The notes below the pieces were generated by a model that was not told the origin of the DNA, made no database searches, and saw only the letters and a program-made list of their open reading frames with translations. A DNA stretch of 18,804 bases, taken from JANNGZ01 sp031404155. GTDB lineage: Bacteria; Pseudomonadota; Gammaproteobacteria; Burkholderiales; Burkholderiaceae_C. Of the stretch, positions 6,787-13,757 are shown in pieces; the stretch's first letter is position 1; each line of letters opens with the position of its first letter. A program made the translations under genes and the position numbers. The DNA is taken from the NCBI GenBank assembly GCA_031404155.1, contig JANNGZ010000310.1, forward strand, positions 1 to 18,804, read 5' to 3'.

Positions 6787-7434
6787 ATGTTTTTCGCCAA
6801 GCTCTTGCCGCGTGACGGCAATTTTTTTGAGCTGTTCAACCAGCACGCCGAGCAGATCGGCGTCGGGTCCCGCGCCTTCGTGCAGATGATCCACAACTAC
6901 AACGACCCGATCCTGCGCGAGAAGTACGCCGCCGAGGTCGATGCGGCCGAACGCCACGCCGACAAGGTGACCGCCGAGGTGAACCGCGCGCTGCACAAGA
7001 CCTTCATCACGCCTATCGACCGCGAACAGATCCACGGCCTGATCAACGCGATGGACGACGTGCTCGACCTGCTGCAGGACTCCAGCGAGACGCTGTCGCT
7101 CTACGACGTGCGCAGCATCACCGACGAGGTGCTGCGCTTGGCCGAACTGGCCGCCAAGTGCTGCGAGCGTGTGGTGCACGCGGTATCGCTGCTGCCCAAG
7201 CTGCGCCAGGCCGAGGCGATGGACGCGGCACTGAAGACCTGCGAGGAAATCGACAAGCTGGAGTCCGATGCCGACAGGGTGATGCGTTCGGCGATGAGCA
7301 AGCTGTTCCGCGAACAGGACGACGTGCGCGAGCTGATCAAGCTCAAGGCGATCTACGAGCAGCTCGAAAGCATCACCGACCGCTGCGAGGACGTGGCCAA
7401 CCTGATCGAGGGCGTTGCTCTCGAAAACTCCTGA
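6787..7434 (+). CDS. DUF47 family protein (PhoU-like accessory protein of Pit)
   Basis: The product is 215 aa, almost entirely helical, with a PhoU-like/DUF47 layout. The N-terminus MFFAKLLPRDGNFFELFNQHAEQ is typical of the family, followed by acidic-basic helices including ADKVTAEVNRALHKTFITPIDREDI-like sequence (~58-82) with a D/E-rich metal-binding-type motif, and a second helical repeat with EEIDKLESDADRV and ITDRCEDVANLIEGVALENS at the end. Proteins of this family are found next to Pit transporters and are thought to modulate phosphate uptake; a mechanism is not established. The start ATG 6787 has a strong AGGGGGG ribosome site at 6775-6781. An in-frame start 45 bases upstream is less likely. 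The pit gene follows after 15 bp, so the two are almost certainly co-transcribed. Confidence 0.9.
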   Translation: MFFAKLLPRDGNFFELFNQHAEQIGVGSRAFVQMIHNYNDPILREKYAAEVDAAERHADKVTAEVNRALHKTFITPIDREQIHGLINAMDDVLDLLQDSSETLSLYDVRSITDEVLRLAELAAKCCERVVHAVSLLPKLRQAEAMDAALKTCEEIDKLESDADRVMRSAMSKLFREQDDVRELIKLKAIYEQLESITDRCEDVANLIEGVALENS

Positions 7435-7449
7435 GATCCAGGCCGCGAC

Positions 7450-8460
7450 ATGCAGCCAGTTCAGGTCGGTTTCTGGATAGTGGTGTTGCTGGTCGTGCTG
7501 GCCTTGGCGTTCGATTTCATGAACGGCTTTCACGACGCGGCGAACTCGATTGCCACCGTCGTCTCCACCGGCGTGCTCAAGCCGCAGCAGGCGGTGTTGT
7601 TCGCGGCTTTCTTCAACGTCGTCGCGATCTTTGTCTTCGAGCTCAAGGTGGCGGCCACCATCGGCAAGGGCATCGCCGAACCGGGCGTGGTGGACCACTA
7701 CGTGGTCTTCGGCGCGCTCATCGGCGCGATCGCGTGGAACCTGATCACCTGGTGGTACGGCATTCCGTCGAGCTCCTCGCACGCCTTGGTCGGCGGCATC
7801 GTCGGAGCGGTGATCGCCAAAGCCGGCACCGCCGGTTTGGTGAGCGGCGGCCTGTGGAAACCGCTGCTGTTCATCGTCGTTTCACCGTTGATGGGTTTCT
7901 TGCTCGGCTCCTTGCTGATGGTGGCCGTGGCATGGATGTTCCGCAACCGGGCGCCGAGGCATGTGGACGGCTGGTTCCGCCGCCTGCAGCTGGTTTCGGC
8001 CGGCGCCTACAGCCTCGGCCACGGCGGCAACGACGCGCAGAAAACCATCGGCATCATCTGGCTGCTGCTCATCGTCACCGGCTACTCGGCCGCCGGCGAC
8101 AAGCTGCCGCCCAGCTGGGTGATCTGGAGTTGCTATATCGCGATCGGCCTGGGCACCGCGTTCGGTGGCTGGCGCATCGTCAAGACCATGGGCCAGCGGA
8201 TCACCAAGCTCAAGCCGGTGCACGGCTTTTGCGCCGAGACGGGCGGCGCCATCACCTTGTTCCTGGCGGCAACGCTGGGCATTCCGGTGAGCACCACGCA
8301 CACCATCACCGGGGCGATCGTTGGCGTGGGGTCCACGCAGCGGGCCTCTGCGGTGCGCTGGGGGGTGGCGGGAAATATCGTCTGGGCCTGGGTGCTGACG
8401 ATCCCGGCGTCCGCGTTCGTGGCCGCCGTGTTCTACGGCGTGGGCCGCTGGGTGCTCTGA
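7450..8460 (+). CDS. pit: Inorganic phosphate transporter, Pit family
   Basis: The product is 336 aa, a polytopic inner-membrane protein with two inverted PiT repeats. The first repeat has FDFMNGFHDAANSIAT (21-36) and GIPSSSSHALVGGIVG (104-119); the second has SLGHGGNDAQKTIG (188-201) and GIPVSTTHTITGAIVG near the C-terminus. The GNDAQ/HDAAN and S-S-H / T-T-H motifs are the diagnostic paired motifs of the PiT (Pfam PHO4) family. These carry metal-phosphate complexes in symport with protons, usually as constitutive low-affinity uptake. At 336 aa it is shorter than E. coli PitA (about 500) and similar to the compact Pit proteins of many betaproteobacteria. It is paired with the DUF47 gene upstream and convergent with the next gene, 27 bp away. 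Confidence 0.93.
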   Translation: MQPVQVGFWIVVLLVVLALAFDFMNGFHDAANSIATVVSTGVLKPQQAVLFAAFFNVVAIFVFELKVAATIGKGIAEPGVVDHYVVFGALIGAIAWNLITWWYGIPSSSSHALVGGIVGAVIAKAGTAGLVSGGLWKPLLFIVVSPLMGFLLGSLLMVAVAWMFRNRAPRHVDGWFRRLQLVSAGAYSLGHGGNDAQKTIGIIWLLLIVTGYSAAGDKLPPSWVIWSCYIAIGLGTAFGGWRIVKTMGQRITKLKPVHGFCAETGGAITLFLAATLGIPVSTTHTITGAIVGVGSTQRASAVRWGVAGNIVWAWVLTIPASAFVAAVFYGVGRWVL

Positions 8461-8484
8461 CGCGCGGCGACGGCCGCCGCCGCG
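8461..8484. terminator. GC hairpin between convergent pit and TM2-like gene
   Basis: GCGGCG (8464-8469) pairs with CGCCGC (8475-8480), extendable with flanking CGCG. It lies in the 27-bp gap between two convergent stops and could act on both strands, but there is no T-run on either side. Confidence 0.35.
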
Positions 8485-8487
8485 TGG

Positions 8488-8943
8488 TCACTGGCTGATC
8501 TTGCGCGCCTCTTCGATCTGCCACTCGAAGAAGCGCTGTCCGCTGAAGGCGATGGTGGCGATCAGCACACCGGCGCCGAGCATCAGGGCTGCGATCGCGC
8601 CAAGCACCGGGCCCCAGCGGGTGTTATGGACCGGGAAGCCCGGGTTGTGCCTGGCGTCCCATTTCTCGTCCGGTGTGAGCGCATAGACGATCGCGCACAG
8701 CATGCTTTGGGCGAGCATCACGCCGAGCAGTGGCAGCAGCAACCAGGAGAGGCGGTCGTCCTGCCCGAACTCGAACACGCGGCGCACGCCGTACAGGCCC
8801 AGCAGCGTGGGCCCCGGGTGCAACCACGCGAGCACGTCGCCAAAGCCGCGAAGATAGAAGCGGTGCAGCCCGAGAGCGCCGCCAATGAGCGCGAACCAGG
8901 TGGCCAGCGTTTTCGATCGGTACCCGGGCGGCAGCGCATGCAT
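8488..8943 (-). CDS. Small integral membrane protein, TM2-domain-like
   Basis: The product is 151 aa with about four hydrophobic segments (~12-27, 33-55, 65-89, 110-133). The N-terminus KTLATWFALIGGALGLHRFY (11-30) followed by an RGF turn matches the TM2 domain pattern G-x-x-G-x-H-R-F-Y-x-G. A soluble loop (PDEKWDARHNPGFPVHNTRW, 91-110) separates helices 3 and 4, and the C-terminus is charged. Bacterial TM2 proteins have no well-established function. ATG 8943 overlaps the stop of the upstream GNAT gene (TGATG), which suggests the two are co-translated; a longer in-frame extension would run inside the GNAT gene and is rejected. No substrate or partner can be inferred beyond this coupling. Confidence 0.75.
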   Translation of the reverse strand: MHALPPGYRSKTLATWFALIGGALGLHRFYLRGFGDVLAWLHPGPTLLGLYGVRRVFEFGQDDRLSWLLLPLLGVMLAQSMLCAIVYALTPDEKWDARHNPGFPVHNTRWGPVLGAIAALMLGAGVLIATIAFSGQRFFEWQIEEARKISQ

Positions 8944-9482
8944 CAGGCTTCCTCCGCGGCCGGCCGCGCGGCGCCGACGCCGAGAGCGCGCTGCATCAGC
9001 ACCACGTCGCGCCACTGGCCGAATTTCCAGCCGGCGTCCTTGAACAGGCCGCAATGCTCGAAGCCGCAGGTGCGGTGCACGCCGACCGAGCCGGCGTTGG
9101 CCGAGTCGCCGATGACTGCGAGCATCTGGCGCGCGCCCGCGGCCTCGCAGCGGCCGATCAATTCGCTCAGCAGCAAACGCCCCACGCCTTGGCCTCTTGC
9201 GGCCTCGTCGAGGTAGATCGAGTCCTCGAGACAGAAACGGTAGGCGCGGCGTGGCCGGAAGTGGTTGGCGTAGGCGTAGCCCAGCACCCGCCCGCCTTGT
9301 TCGGCGACCAGCCAGGGCAGGCCCTTCGCCAGCACGTCGCTTCGGCGTTTGGCCATTTCGGCCTCGTCCGGCACGTCAATCTCGAAGGTGCCGGTGCCAT
9401 GCAGTACGGCGTTGGCGTAGATCGTAGTGATCGCCGGCAGGTCTGGTGCTGCACTGGGGCGGATCAGCAGGGAGGAGGTCAT
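8943..9482 (-). CDS. GNAT N-acetyltransferase, phosphinothricin/amino-acid N-acyltransferase type
   Basis: The product is 179 aa. Seen: LIRPSAAPDLPAITTIYANAV at the N-terminus, GTGTFE (29-34), GYAYANHFRPRRAYR (68-82), the ED-SIY strand (86-90), the acetyl-CoA pyrophosphate-binding ARGQGVG (95-101), and a late HRTCGFEHCG (~136-145). This is the MnaT/YncA-Pat type of GNAT, whose members acetylate methionine sulfoximine/sulfone, phosphinothricin or other small amino acids. The real substrate is unknown. Start ATG 9482 gives the usual family N-terminus; a longer frame reaching 9632 would cover the rpsP promoter region and is rejected. It is divergent from rpsP, with 221 bp between starts, and followed by the overlapping TM2-like gene. 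Confidence 0.88.
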   Translation of the reverse strand: MTSSLLIRPSAAPDLPAITTIYANAVLHGTGTFEIDVPDEAEMAKRRSDVLAKGLPWLVAEQGGRVLGYAYANHFRPRRAYRFCLEDSIYLDEAARGQGVGRLLLSELIGRCEAAGARQMLAVIGDSANAGSVGVHRTCGFEHCGLFKDAGWKFGQWRDVVLMQRALGVGAARPAAEEA

Positions 9483-9530
9483 CTCGTTGAATGCCGTTGG
9501 AGCCGGTCGGCCTGAAGCAGCGGCGAAGTT

Positions 9531-9536
9531 TATAAT
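9531..9536 (+). promoter_or_regulatory. Consensus -10 box (TATAAT) for rpsP operon
   Basis: A perfect TATAAT followed by GCGCGG stands in otherwise very GC-rich DNA, 168 bases before the rpsP ATG. The -35 is poor at 16-18 bp spacing. It predicts a leader of about 160 nt. The minus strand across the same bases also reads TATAAA, so it could serve the divergent GNAT gene too. Confidence 0.6.
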
Positions 9537-9553
9537 GCGCGGTTTCGACACTG

Positions 9554-9668
9554 GCCGGTCCGCAAGACCGGCGTATCTACGGTGCCGAGTTTCGCCGGCC
9601 GCATGTGCACCGAAGGGGCACAGGCCCGGCATCCGATCTGCCTTGGCCTTGCGTGTCTCCCGGGCCTG
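9554..9668 (+). promoter_or_regulatory. Structured 5' leader of the rpsP-rimM-trmD operon
   Basis: Two perfect stems lie between the -10 box and rpsP: GCCGGTC-CGCAA-GACCGGC (9554-9572) and a 9-bp stem CAGGCCCGG/CCGGGCCTG (9621-9629 with 9660-9668) closing a 30-nt loop. Neither is followed by a T-run. The region has no convincing ORF. Ribosomal protein operons are often autoregulated through folded leaders; whether this one is cannot be told from one sequence. Confidence 0.45.
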
Positions 9669-9703
9669 GCGGACGTTGATCCCAGATTCAAAGGATATCG
9701 ATC

Positions 9704-9952
9704 ATGGTCGTGATTCGCCTGGCTCGTGGCGGCGCCAAGAAGCGCCCGTTCTACAACATCGTCGTGGCCGATTCGAAGGTCCGCCGCGATGGCCGCTTCA
9801 TCGAGCGGGTGGGCTTCTACAACCCGGTCGCCGCCGGCGCTGAGCAACCGCTGCGCGTGTCGATGGACCGCGTGACCTACTGGACCGGCGTTGGCGCGCA
9901 GCTTTCGCCGACCGTGGCGCGGCTGGTCGAGCAGGCCAAAGCGGCCGTCTGA
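9704..9952 (+). CDS. rpsP: 30S ribosomal protein S16
   Basis: The product is 82 aa, the standard length for bS16. It begins MVVIRLARGGAKKRPFYNIV, then VADSKVRRDGRFIERVGFYNP, both near-universal in S16, with a C-terminal LSPTVARLVEQAKAAV helix. S16 binds 16S rRNA early in 30S assembly. A good Shine-Dalgarno (AAGGA, 9691-9695) precedes the ATG by 8 nt. It is the first gene of rpsP-rimM-trmD-rplS, the conserved bacterial order. The promoter and folded leader lie upstream. Confidence 0.98.
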   Translation: MVVIRLARGGAKKRPFYNIVVADSKVRRDGRFIERVGFYNPVAAGAEQPLRVSMDRVTYWTGVGAQLSPTVARLVEQAKAAV

Positions 9953-9972
9953 GTTCGCAGGCAGCCAGCGGC

Positions 9973-10590
9973 ATGACCGCCGGCATAACGCCTTCTTCGG
10001 TCGTCGATGCCGGTGCCGGCGATACGGCCTGGCCCGGCGACGCGGTGGAGGTAGGGCGCATCCTCGGCGCCTGGGGCATCAAGGGCGGCATCAAGGTGCT
10101 GCCTTTCGCGTCCGACCCGCAGGCCCTGTTTGCATCGCGACGCTGGTTTCTGAAGCCGGCCGCGCTGCCCCTGGCGGTGGCGCGCGCCGCTGCCATGCCC
10201 AGCCTGCTTCGAATCACGCAGGTGCGTGAGCACGGCGATGCGGTGGTTGCCCTGGCGCAGGAACTGCCCGACCGCAATGCCGCTGAAGCGATGGTCGGGG
10301 CACGGGTGTTCATTTCTCGCGCGAGCTTTCCGACACCGGCCGACGGCGAGTACTACTGGGTCGACCTGATCGGCCTAACCGTGGTCAACCGCGACGGTGT
10401 TGCACTCGGCACCGTTGCCGACCTGATCCATACCGGCCCCCACAGCGTGCTGCGGGTCCTGATGCCCGGCGCCCGGGCCGATGCGCCAGCCGAGGAGGGC
10501 GAGCGCCTGATCCCGTTTGTTGCCGCGTATGTCGACGATGTGGATATGGCGCGGCGGCGCATCACGGTCGACTGGGGCCTGGACTACTGA
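9973..10590 (+). CDS. rimM: Ribosome maturation factor RimM
   Basis: The product is 205 aa, longer than E. coli RimM (about 182), mainly from an N-terminal extension of ~20 residues and a linker insertion. The RimM N-domain begins VEVGRILGAWGIKGGIKVLPF (26-46). The PRC-barrel domain shows EYYWVDLIGLTVVNRDGVALGTV and ends LIPFVAAYVDDVDMARRRITVDWGLDY-type sequence, characteristic of the family. RimM aids 30S maturation around the 16S 3' domain and binds S19. It starts 20 bp after the rpsP stop, and trmD begins 23 bp after its own stop. The Shine-Dalgarno is weak, consistent with translation in an operon. Confidence 0.96.
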   Translation: MTAGITPSSVVDAGAGDTAWPGDAVEVGRILGAWGIKGGIKVLPFASDPQALFASRRWFLKPAALPLAVARAAAMPSLLRITQVREHGDAVVALAQELPDRNAAEAMVGARVFISRASFPTPADGEYYWVDLIGLTVVNRDGVALGTVADLIHTGPHSVLRVLMPGARADAPAEEGERLIPFVAAYVDDVDMARRRITVDWGLDY

Positions 10591-10613
10591 CGCGCCGCCG
10601 TGCGGCGACCGGC

Positions 10614-11369
10614 ATGCGTTTCGACGTCCTCACCTTGTTCCCCGAGTTGTTTGCGCCGCACCTGGAAGTGGGCGTGACGCGGCGCGCGTTCGAGTCTGGG
10701 CAGGTCGATGTGCGCCTTTGGCCGCTGCGCGACTTTGCCGACGGCAACTACCGACGCGTGGACGACCGGCCGTTCGGGGGTGGCCCGGGCATGGTGATGC
10801 TGTTCGAACCGCTGGAGCGTGCGCTCGTGGCGGTGCATGAGCAGCGCGGTGACACAGCGCCGCTGATCCATTTCACCCCCACCGGTCGACGCATCGACCA
10901 GGCAACGGTGCGCGCGCTGACCTCGGGCGCCGGTGCAGTCTTGCTGTGCGGCCGCTACGAGGGCATCGACCAACGGTTTGTGGAACGCCACGTCGATCTC
11001 GAACTGAGCCTGGGAGACTTTGTACTTTCCGGCGGCGAACTGGCGGCGTTGGCCCTGCTCGATGCGGTGGCGCGCCTTCAGGACGGCGTGCTGAACGACG
11101 CGCAGTCGCACCAGCAGGACAGTTTCGGCGACGACGGTTTGCTCGATTGCCCGCACTACACACGCCCGGAGGTTCTCCAAACCGCAGAAGGCGCATCGCC
11201 GGTACCTGCGGTGCTGCTTTCGGGGCACCACGCCGACATTGCACGCTGGCGGCGCGAACGGTCGCTGGAGCTGACCGCCGAGCGCCGGCCCGAACTGATC
11301 GTGGCCGCCCGAGCCTCGGGCAAGCTGAGTGCCGCCGACGAGCGGTTCCTGGGCACGCTCCGGATATAA
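10614..11369 (+). CDS. trmD: tRNA (guanine-N1)-methyltransferase TrmD
   Basis: The product is 251 aa (E. coli 255). It uses SAM to make m1G37 in tRNAs with a G36, preventing +1 frameshifts. Seen: MRFDVLTLFPELF at the start, RPFGGGPGMVM (52-62), the SPOUT trefoil-knot motifs LLCGRYEGID (110-119) and SLGDFVLSGGE (132-142), and DDGLLDCPHYTRP (173-185), which contains the catalytic aspartate region. The stop is TAA at 11367-11369, and the bases around it spell a perfect TATAAT (11365-11370), probably a promoter for rplS. It is the third gene of the rpsP operon. Confidence 0.98.
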   Translation: MRFDVLTLFPELFAPHLEVGVTRRAFESGQVDVRLWPLRDFADGNYRRVDDRPFGGGPGMVMLFEPLERALVAVHEQRGDTAPLIHFTPTGRRIDQATVRALTSGAGAVLLCGRYEGIDQRFVERHVDLELSLGDFVLSGGELAALALLDAVARLQDGVLNDAQSHQQDSFGDDGLLDCPHYTRPEVLQTAEGASPVPAVLLSGHHADIARWRRERSLELTAERRPELIVAARASGKLSAADERFLGTLRI

Positions 11370-11370
11370 T
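11365..11370 (+). promoter_or_regulatory. Consensus -10 box overlapping the trmD stop codon, probable rplS promoter
   Basis: TATAAT spans the last trmD codon and its TAA stop, 101 bases before the rplS start. No strong -35 is visible at the right distance. A transcription start near 11377 would give rplS a leader of about 95 nt. Confidence 0.45.
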
Positions 11371-11471
11371 CAAAAGCTTTTCGATCCTCTGCCGGGCCGT
11401 GCGCCACTGCGCACAAGCTGTTTCGCAGCCCCAACAACATCGCGCCGGCACGATCCTTTGGAGAAAAACCC

Positions 11472-11825
11472 GTGGACCTGATTCAAACCCTCGAGCAGGA
11501 AGAGATTTCCCGCCTCGGCAAAACCATTCCCGCGTTCGCCCCTGGCGACACGGTCATCGTCAGCGTCAATGTCGTCGAAGGCACGCGCAAGCGCCTGCAA
11601 GCGTACGAAGGCGTGGTGATCGCCAAGCGCAACCGGGGGCTCAACTCAAGCTTCATCGTGCGCAAGATCTCCAGCGGCGAAGGTGTCGAGCGCACCTTCC
11701 AGCTCTACAGCCCGCTGATCGCGTCGATCGAAGTCAAGCGCCGCGGCGATGTCCGCCGCGCCAAGCTGTACTACCTGCGCAAGCGCTCGGGCAAGTCGGC
11801 GCGCATCAAAGAGAAGCTGGCCTGA
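11472..11825 (+). CDS. rplS: 50S ribosomal protein L19
   Basis: The product is 117 aa, typical of bL19. It begins with GTG (MDLIQTLEQEEISRLGKTIP), then FAPGDTVIVSVNVVEGTRKR, YEGVVIAKRNRGLNSSFIVRK, and the C-terminal RRGDVRRAKLYYLRKRSGK-type block, all conserved in L19. The protein sits at the 30S-50S interface. The GTG has a good Shine-Dalgarno (GGAG, 11460-11463, 8 nt spacing). It is last in the rpsP operon but 102 bp from trmD, with its own likely -10 box, so extra copies of L19 mRNA are plausible. Confidence 0.98.
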   Translation: MDLIQTLEQEEISRLGKTIPAFAPGDTVIVSVNVVEGTRKRLQAYEGVVIAKRNRGLNSSFIVRKISSGEGVERTFQLYSPLIASIEVKRRGDVRRAKLYYLRKRSGKSARIKEKLA

Positions 11826-11852
11826 CCTTCGGGCTGAATTTTGGTTTGACGG

Positions 11853-11869
11853 TGCGGCCCGTGGCCGCA
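11853..11869 (+). terminator. Hairpin after rplS
   Basis: TGCGGCC-CGT-GGCCGCA, a perfect 7-bp stem with a 3-nt loop, 28 bases after the rplS stop. No T-run follows, so it may be a partial terminator or mRNA 3'-end protector. Confidence 0.4.
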
Positions 11870-11913
11870 GGTAGAAGGTGCTTCCACGTGGGCCTTGCAG
11901 TGGCTCTGATGGC

Positions 11914-12612
11914 ATGACCCGCGCGCCAATCTTCGACCCGCGTTCGATCCCGGTCATCGGCACCGACGCGCACCTGCCGCCGGTGGCTGCGGAGCGCCTG
12001 ACCGCCTCCGCCCTGCGCAGCCGCTTCGCGCGGCCTCTCGGTGACTGGCACCCCGAGTTCCCCGGCGACGGGGGCGTCTTCGCCGGCCGCGCGCCGTCGG
12101 CCGCCTCGGTGCTGGTGCCTCTGGTGATTCGCGGCGACACGTTGAACGTGCTGTTGACCCAGCGCACCGACCATTTGCGCGACCACGCCGGGCAGGTCAG
12201 CTTCCCCGGCGGCCGGGCCGAGGTTCACGACGCCGATGCGGTGGCAACGGCGCTGCGCGAATCGGAGGAAGAAGTCGGGCTCGCTCGGGAGTTCGTCGAC
12301 GTGATCGGCACGTTGCCGGTCTACACCACGGTCACCGCGTTCGAAGTCACGCCGGTGGTTGCCCTGGTGCGCCCCGAGTTTTCTCTCAAGCTCGACACCT
12401 TCGAAGTTGACGAAGCGTTTGAAGTGCCGCTTTCGTTTCTGATGACGCCCGCGAACCACCACCGGCACAGCGTCGAGATGCTCGGGCGAACGCGCGTTTT
12501 CTTGTCGATGCCCTGGCACGGCGAAGGCAACGATGCGGTGGTACGCGAATACTTCATCTGGGGCGCCACGGCAGCGATGCTGCGCAACCTCTACCGCTTT
12601 CTTTCAGCCTGA
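11914..12612 (+). CDS. CoA pyrophosphatase-type Nudix hydrolase (NudL/YeaB family)
   Basis: The product is 232 aa. The extended family signature LLTQRTDHLRDHAGQVSFPGG (80-100) precedes the Nudix box, whose catalytic part is ALRESEEEVGL (113-123) with R115, E116, E119 and E120 as the metal-binding core. As in E. coli NudL, the spacing between the Gly pair and the REuxEE core is one residue longer than the generic Nudix box. NudL/Nudt7-type enzymes split CoA or acyl-CoA into phosphopantetheine and 3',5'-ADP. Substrate specificity is inferred from family only. ATG 11914 is chosen because the upstream extension is unlike coding sequence. It follows rplS by 88 bp. Confidence 0.88.
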   Translation: MTRAPIFDPRSIPVIGTDAHLPPVAAERLTASALRSRFARPLGDWHPEFPGDGGVFAGRAPSAASVLVPLVIRGDTLNVLLTQRTDHLRDHAGQVSFPGGRAEVHDADAVATALRESEEEVGLAREFVDVIGTLPVYTTVTAFEVTPVVALVRPEFSLKLDTFEVDEAFEVPLSFLMTPANHHRHSVEMLGRTRVFLSMPWHGEGNDAVVREYFIWGATAAMLRNLYRFLSA

Positions 12613-12664
12613 CCTGTTGGCCTCTGGCTCGTTTCACTCGTGTCGCCCAGGGGAAGTCTGGCTG

Positions 12665-12681
12665 CTTGGGGCGGCCCGGCG
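12665..12681 (+). repeat. GC-rich intergenic repeat core (copy 3)
   Basis: CTTGGGGCGGCCCGGCG, identical to 1072-1088, in the 130-bp gap between nudL and the CobD-like gene. Similarity continues imperfectly on the right (ctggcCTGA versus ccgggCTGA). The upstream hairpin of copy 1 is degraded here. Confidence 0.6.
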
Positions 12682-12742
12682 CTGGCCTGAGCCCCCAGGC
12701 CCAGCGCGTCCGTCGACGTGGGCACCCGTATCATCGCGCACG

Positions 12743-13729
12743 ATGAGTTTCCTGGCCGTACTCCTGGCGCTGCTGATCGAGCAGTTGAAGCCTCTGCCTC
12801 GCGACAACCCGGTGCACCGCACGCTGATCGGCTGGGTAAGCTGGACGGGGCGCAACCTGGACGCCGGGCGCGACCACCACGCCTGGGTGGTCTGGGGCGT
12901 CACGATCGGGCTGCCCTCGCTGCTGGCCTGGGCGGCCTACTTCGCGGTATCGAGCCAGGGTGTTGCGCTGGCCTTGGTCTTTGACGTGGTGGTGCTCTAC
13001 CTCACGCTCGGCTTTCGCCAGTTCAGCCACTACTTCACCGACATCCGCGACGCGCTCGACCGCGGCGACGAGATCGAGGCCCGCTCCCTGCTCGCGCAGT
13101 GGCGGCATCTGGATACCAGCGAGTTGCCGCGAACCGAGTTGTTGCGCCATGTCATCGAACACTCCTTGCTCGCCGCGCACCGGCATGTGTTCGGCGTGTT
13201 CTTCTGGTTCGTCGTGTTGTCAGCCTTGGGCTTCGGGCCTGCCGGGGCGGTGCTTTACCGCATGGCCGAGTTCGCCAGCCGCTATTGGGCGTACCGCCTG
13301 CGCGCGATCAACGCGCCGGCCAACGAGCGCCTGAAGCAACTGTCGCAGCGCCTGTACACCGCGCTCGACTATGTGCCGGCCCGGCTCACCGCCTTTGGCT
13401 TCGCGGTGGTCGGGAATTTCGAGGAGGCGATCAACGTCTGGCGCCGCGACGCGAGCCTGTGGCAGCACGAGAACGAAGGCGTGATCCTGGCCGCGGCCGC
13501 GGGCGCCATCGGCGTGCGCCTCGGCGGCGCCGCCGCAGCGGGTGTCACGCCCGACCGCTCGAAGACCTTCGACCGCGGTGCTGCCGACCCAGAAGGTGCC
13601 GCGGGCTCGACACCCGGCTTGCCGGCGCAGGCCGCGCACTTGCAAAGCCTGGTTGGGCTGGTCTGGCGCTCGGTGGTCCTGTGGATGCTGCTGTTGGCGC
13701 TGCTCTCGCTGGCCAACATCGTCGGCTGA
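12743..13729 (+). CDS. CobD/CbiB family membrane protein (function uncertain)
   Basis: The product is 328 aa. It starts MSFLAVLLALLIEQLKPLPR and has hydrophobic segments near 1-16, 45-65, 70-88, ~150-175 and at the C-terminus (~300-328). The FRQFSHYFTDIRDALDRGDEIEAR region (~93-116), followed by a HVIEHSLLAAHRHVFGVFFWF segment, is the conserved core shared by CobD/CbiB (adenosylcobinamide-phosphate synthase) and AmpE-like proteins. No cobalamin gene is nearby, and it sits in a ribosomal/Nudix context, so a role in B12 synthesis is doubtful. Burkholderiales orthologues in this location are usually labelled only CobD/CbiB family. An AmpE-like signalling role is another possibility. It is convergent with rsgA, 28 bp apart. 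Confidence 0.75.
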   Translation: MSFLAVLLALLIEQLKPLPRDNPVHRTLIGWVSWTGRNLDAGRDHHAWVVWGVTIGLPSLLAWAAYFAVSSQGVALALVFDVVVLYLTLGFRQFSHYFTDIRDALDRGDEIEARSLLAQWRHLDTSELPRTELLRHVIEHSLLAAHRHVFGVFFWFVVLSALGFGPAGAVLYRMAEFASRYWAYRLRAINAPANERLKQLSQRLYTALDYVPARLTAFGFAVVGNFEEAINVWRRDASLWQHENEGVILAAAAGAIGVRLGGAAAAGVTPDRSKTFDRGAADPEGAAGSTPGLPAQAAHLQSLVGLVWRSVVLWMLLLALLSLANIVG

Positions 13730-13757
13730 TTTTGAGCCCGGCGAGCTGGGTGAGTGG

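Noticed and set aside
6520..7782. 420-codon minus-strand open frame across the kinase, DUF47 and pit genes
   Set aside because: It crosses three real plus-strand genes, and its composition (His/Asp/Val/Gln-rich) is that of a mirror frame.
12743..13729. Cobalamin biosynthesis locus
   Set aside because: Only a single CobD/CbiB-like gene is present, with no other cob/cbi genes around it.
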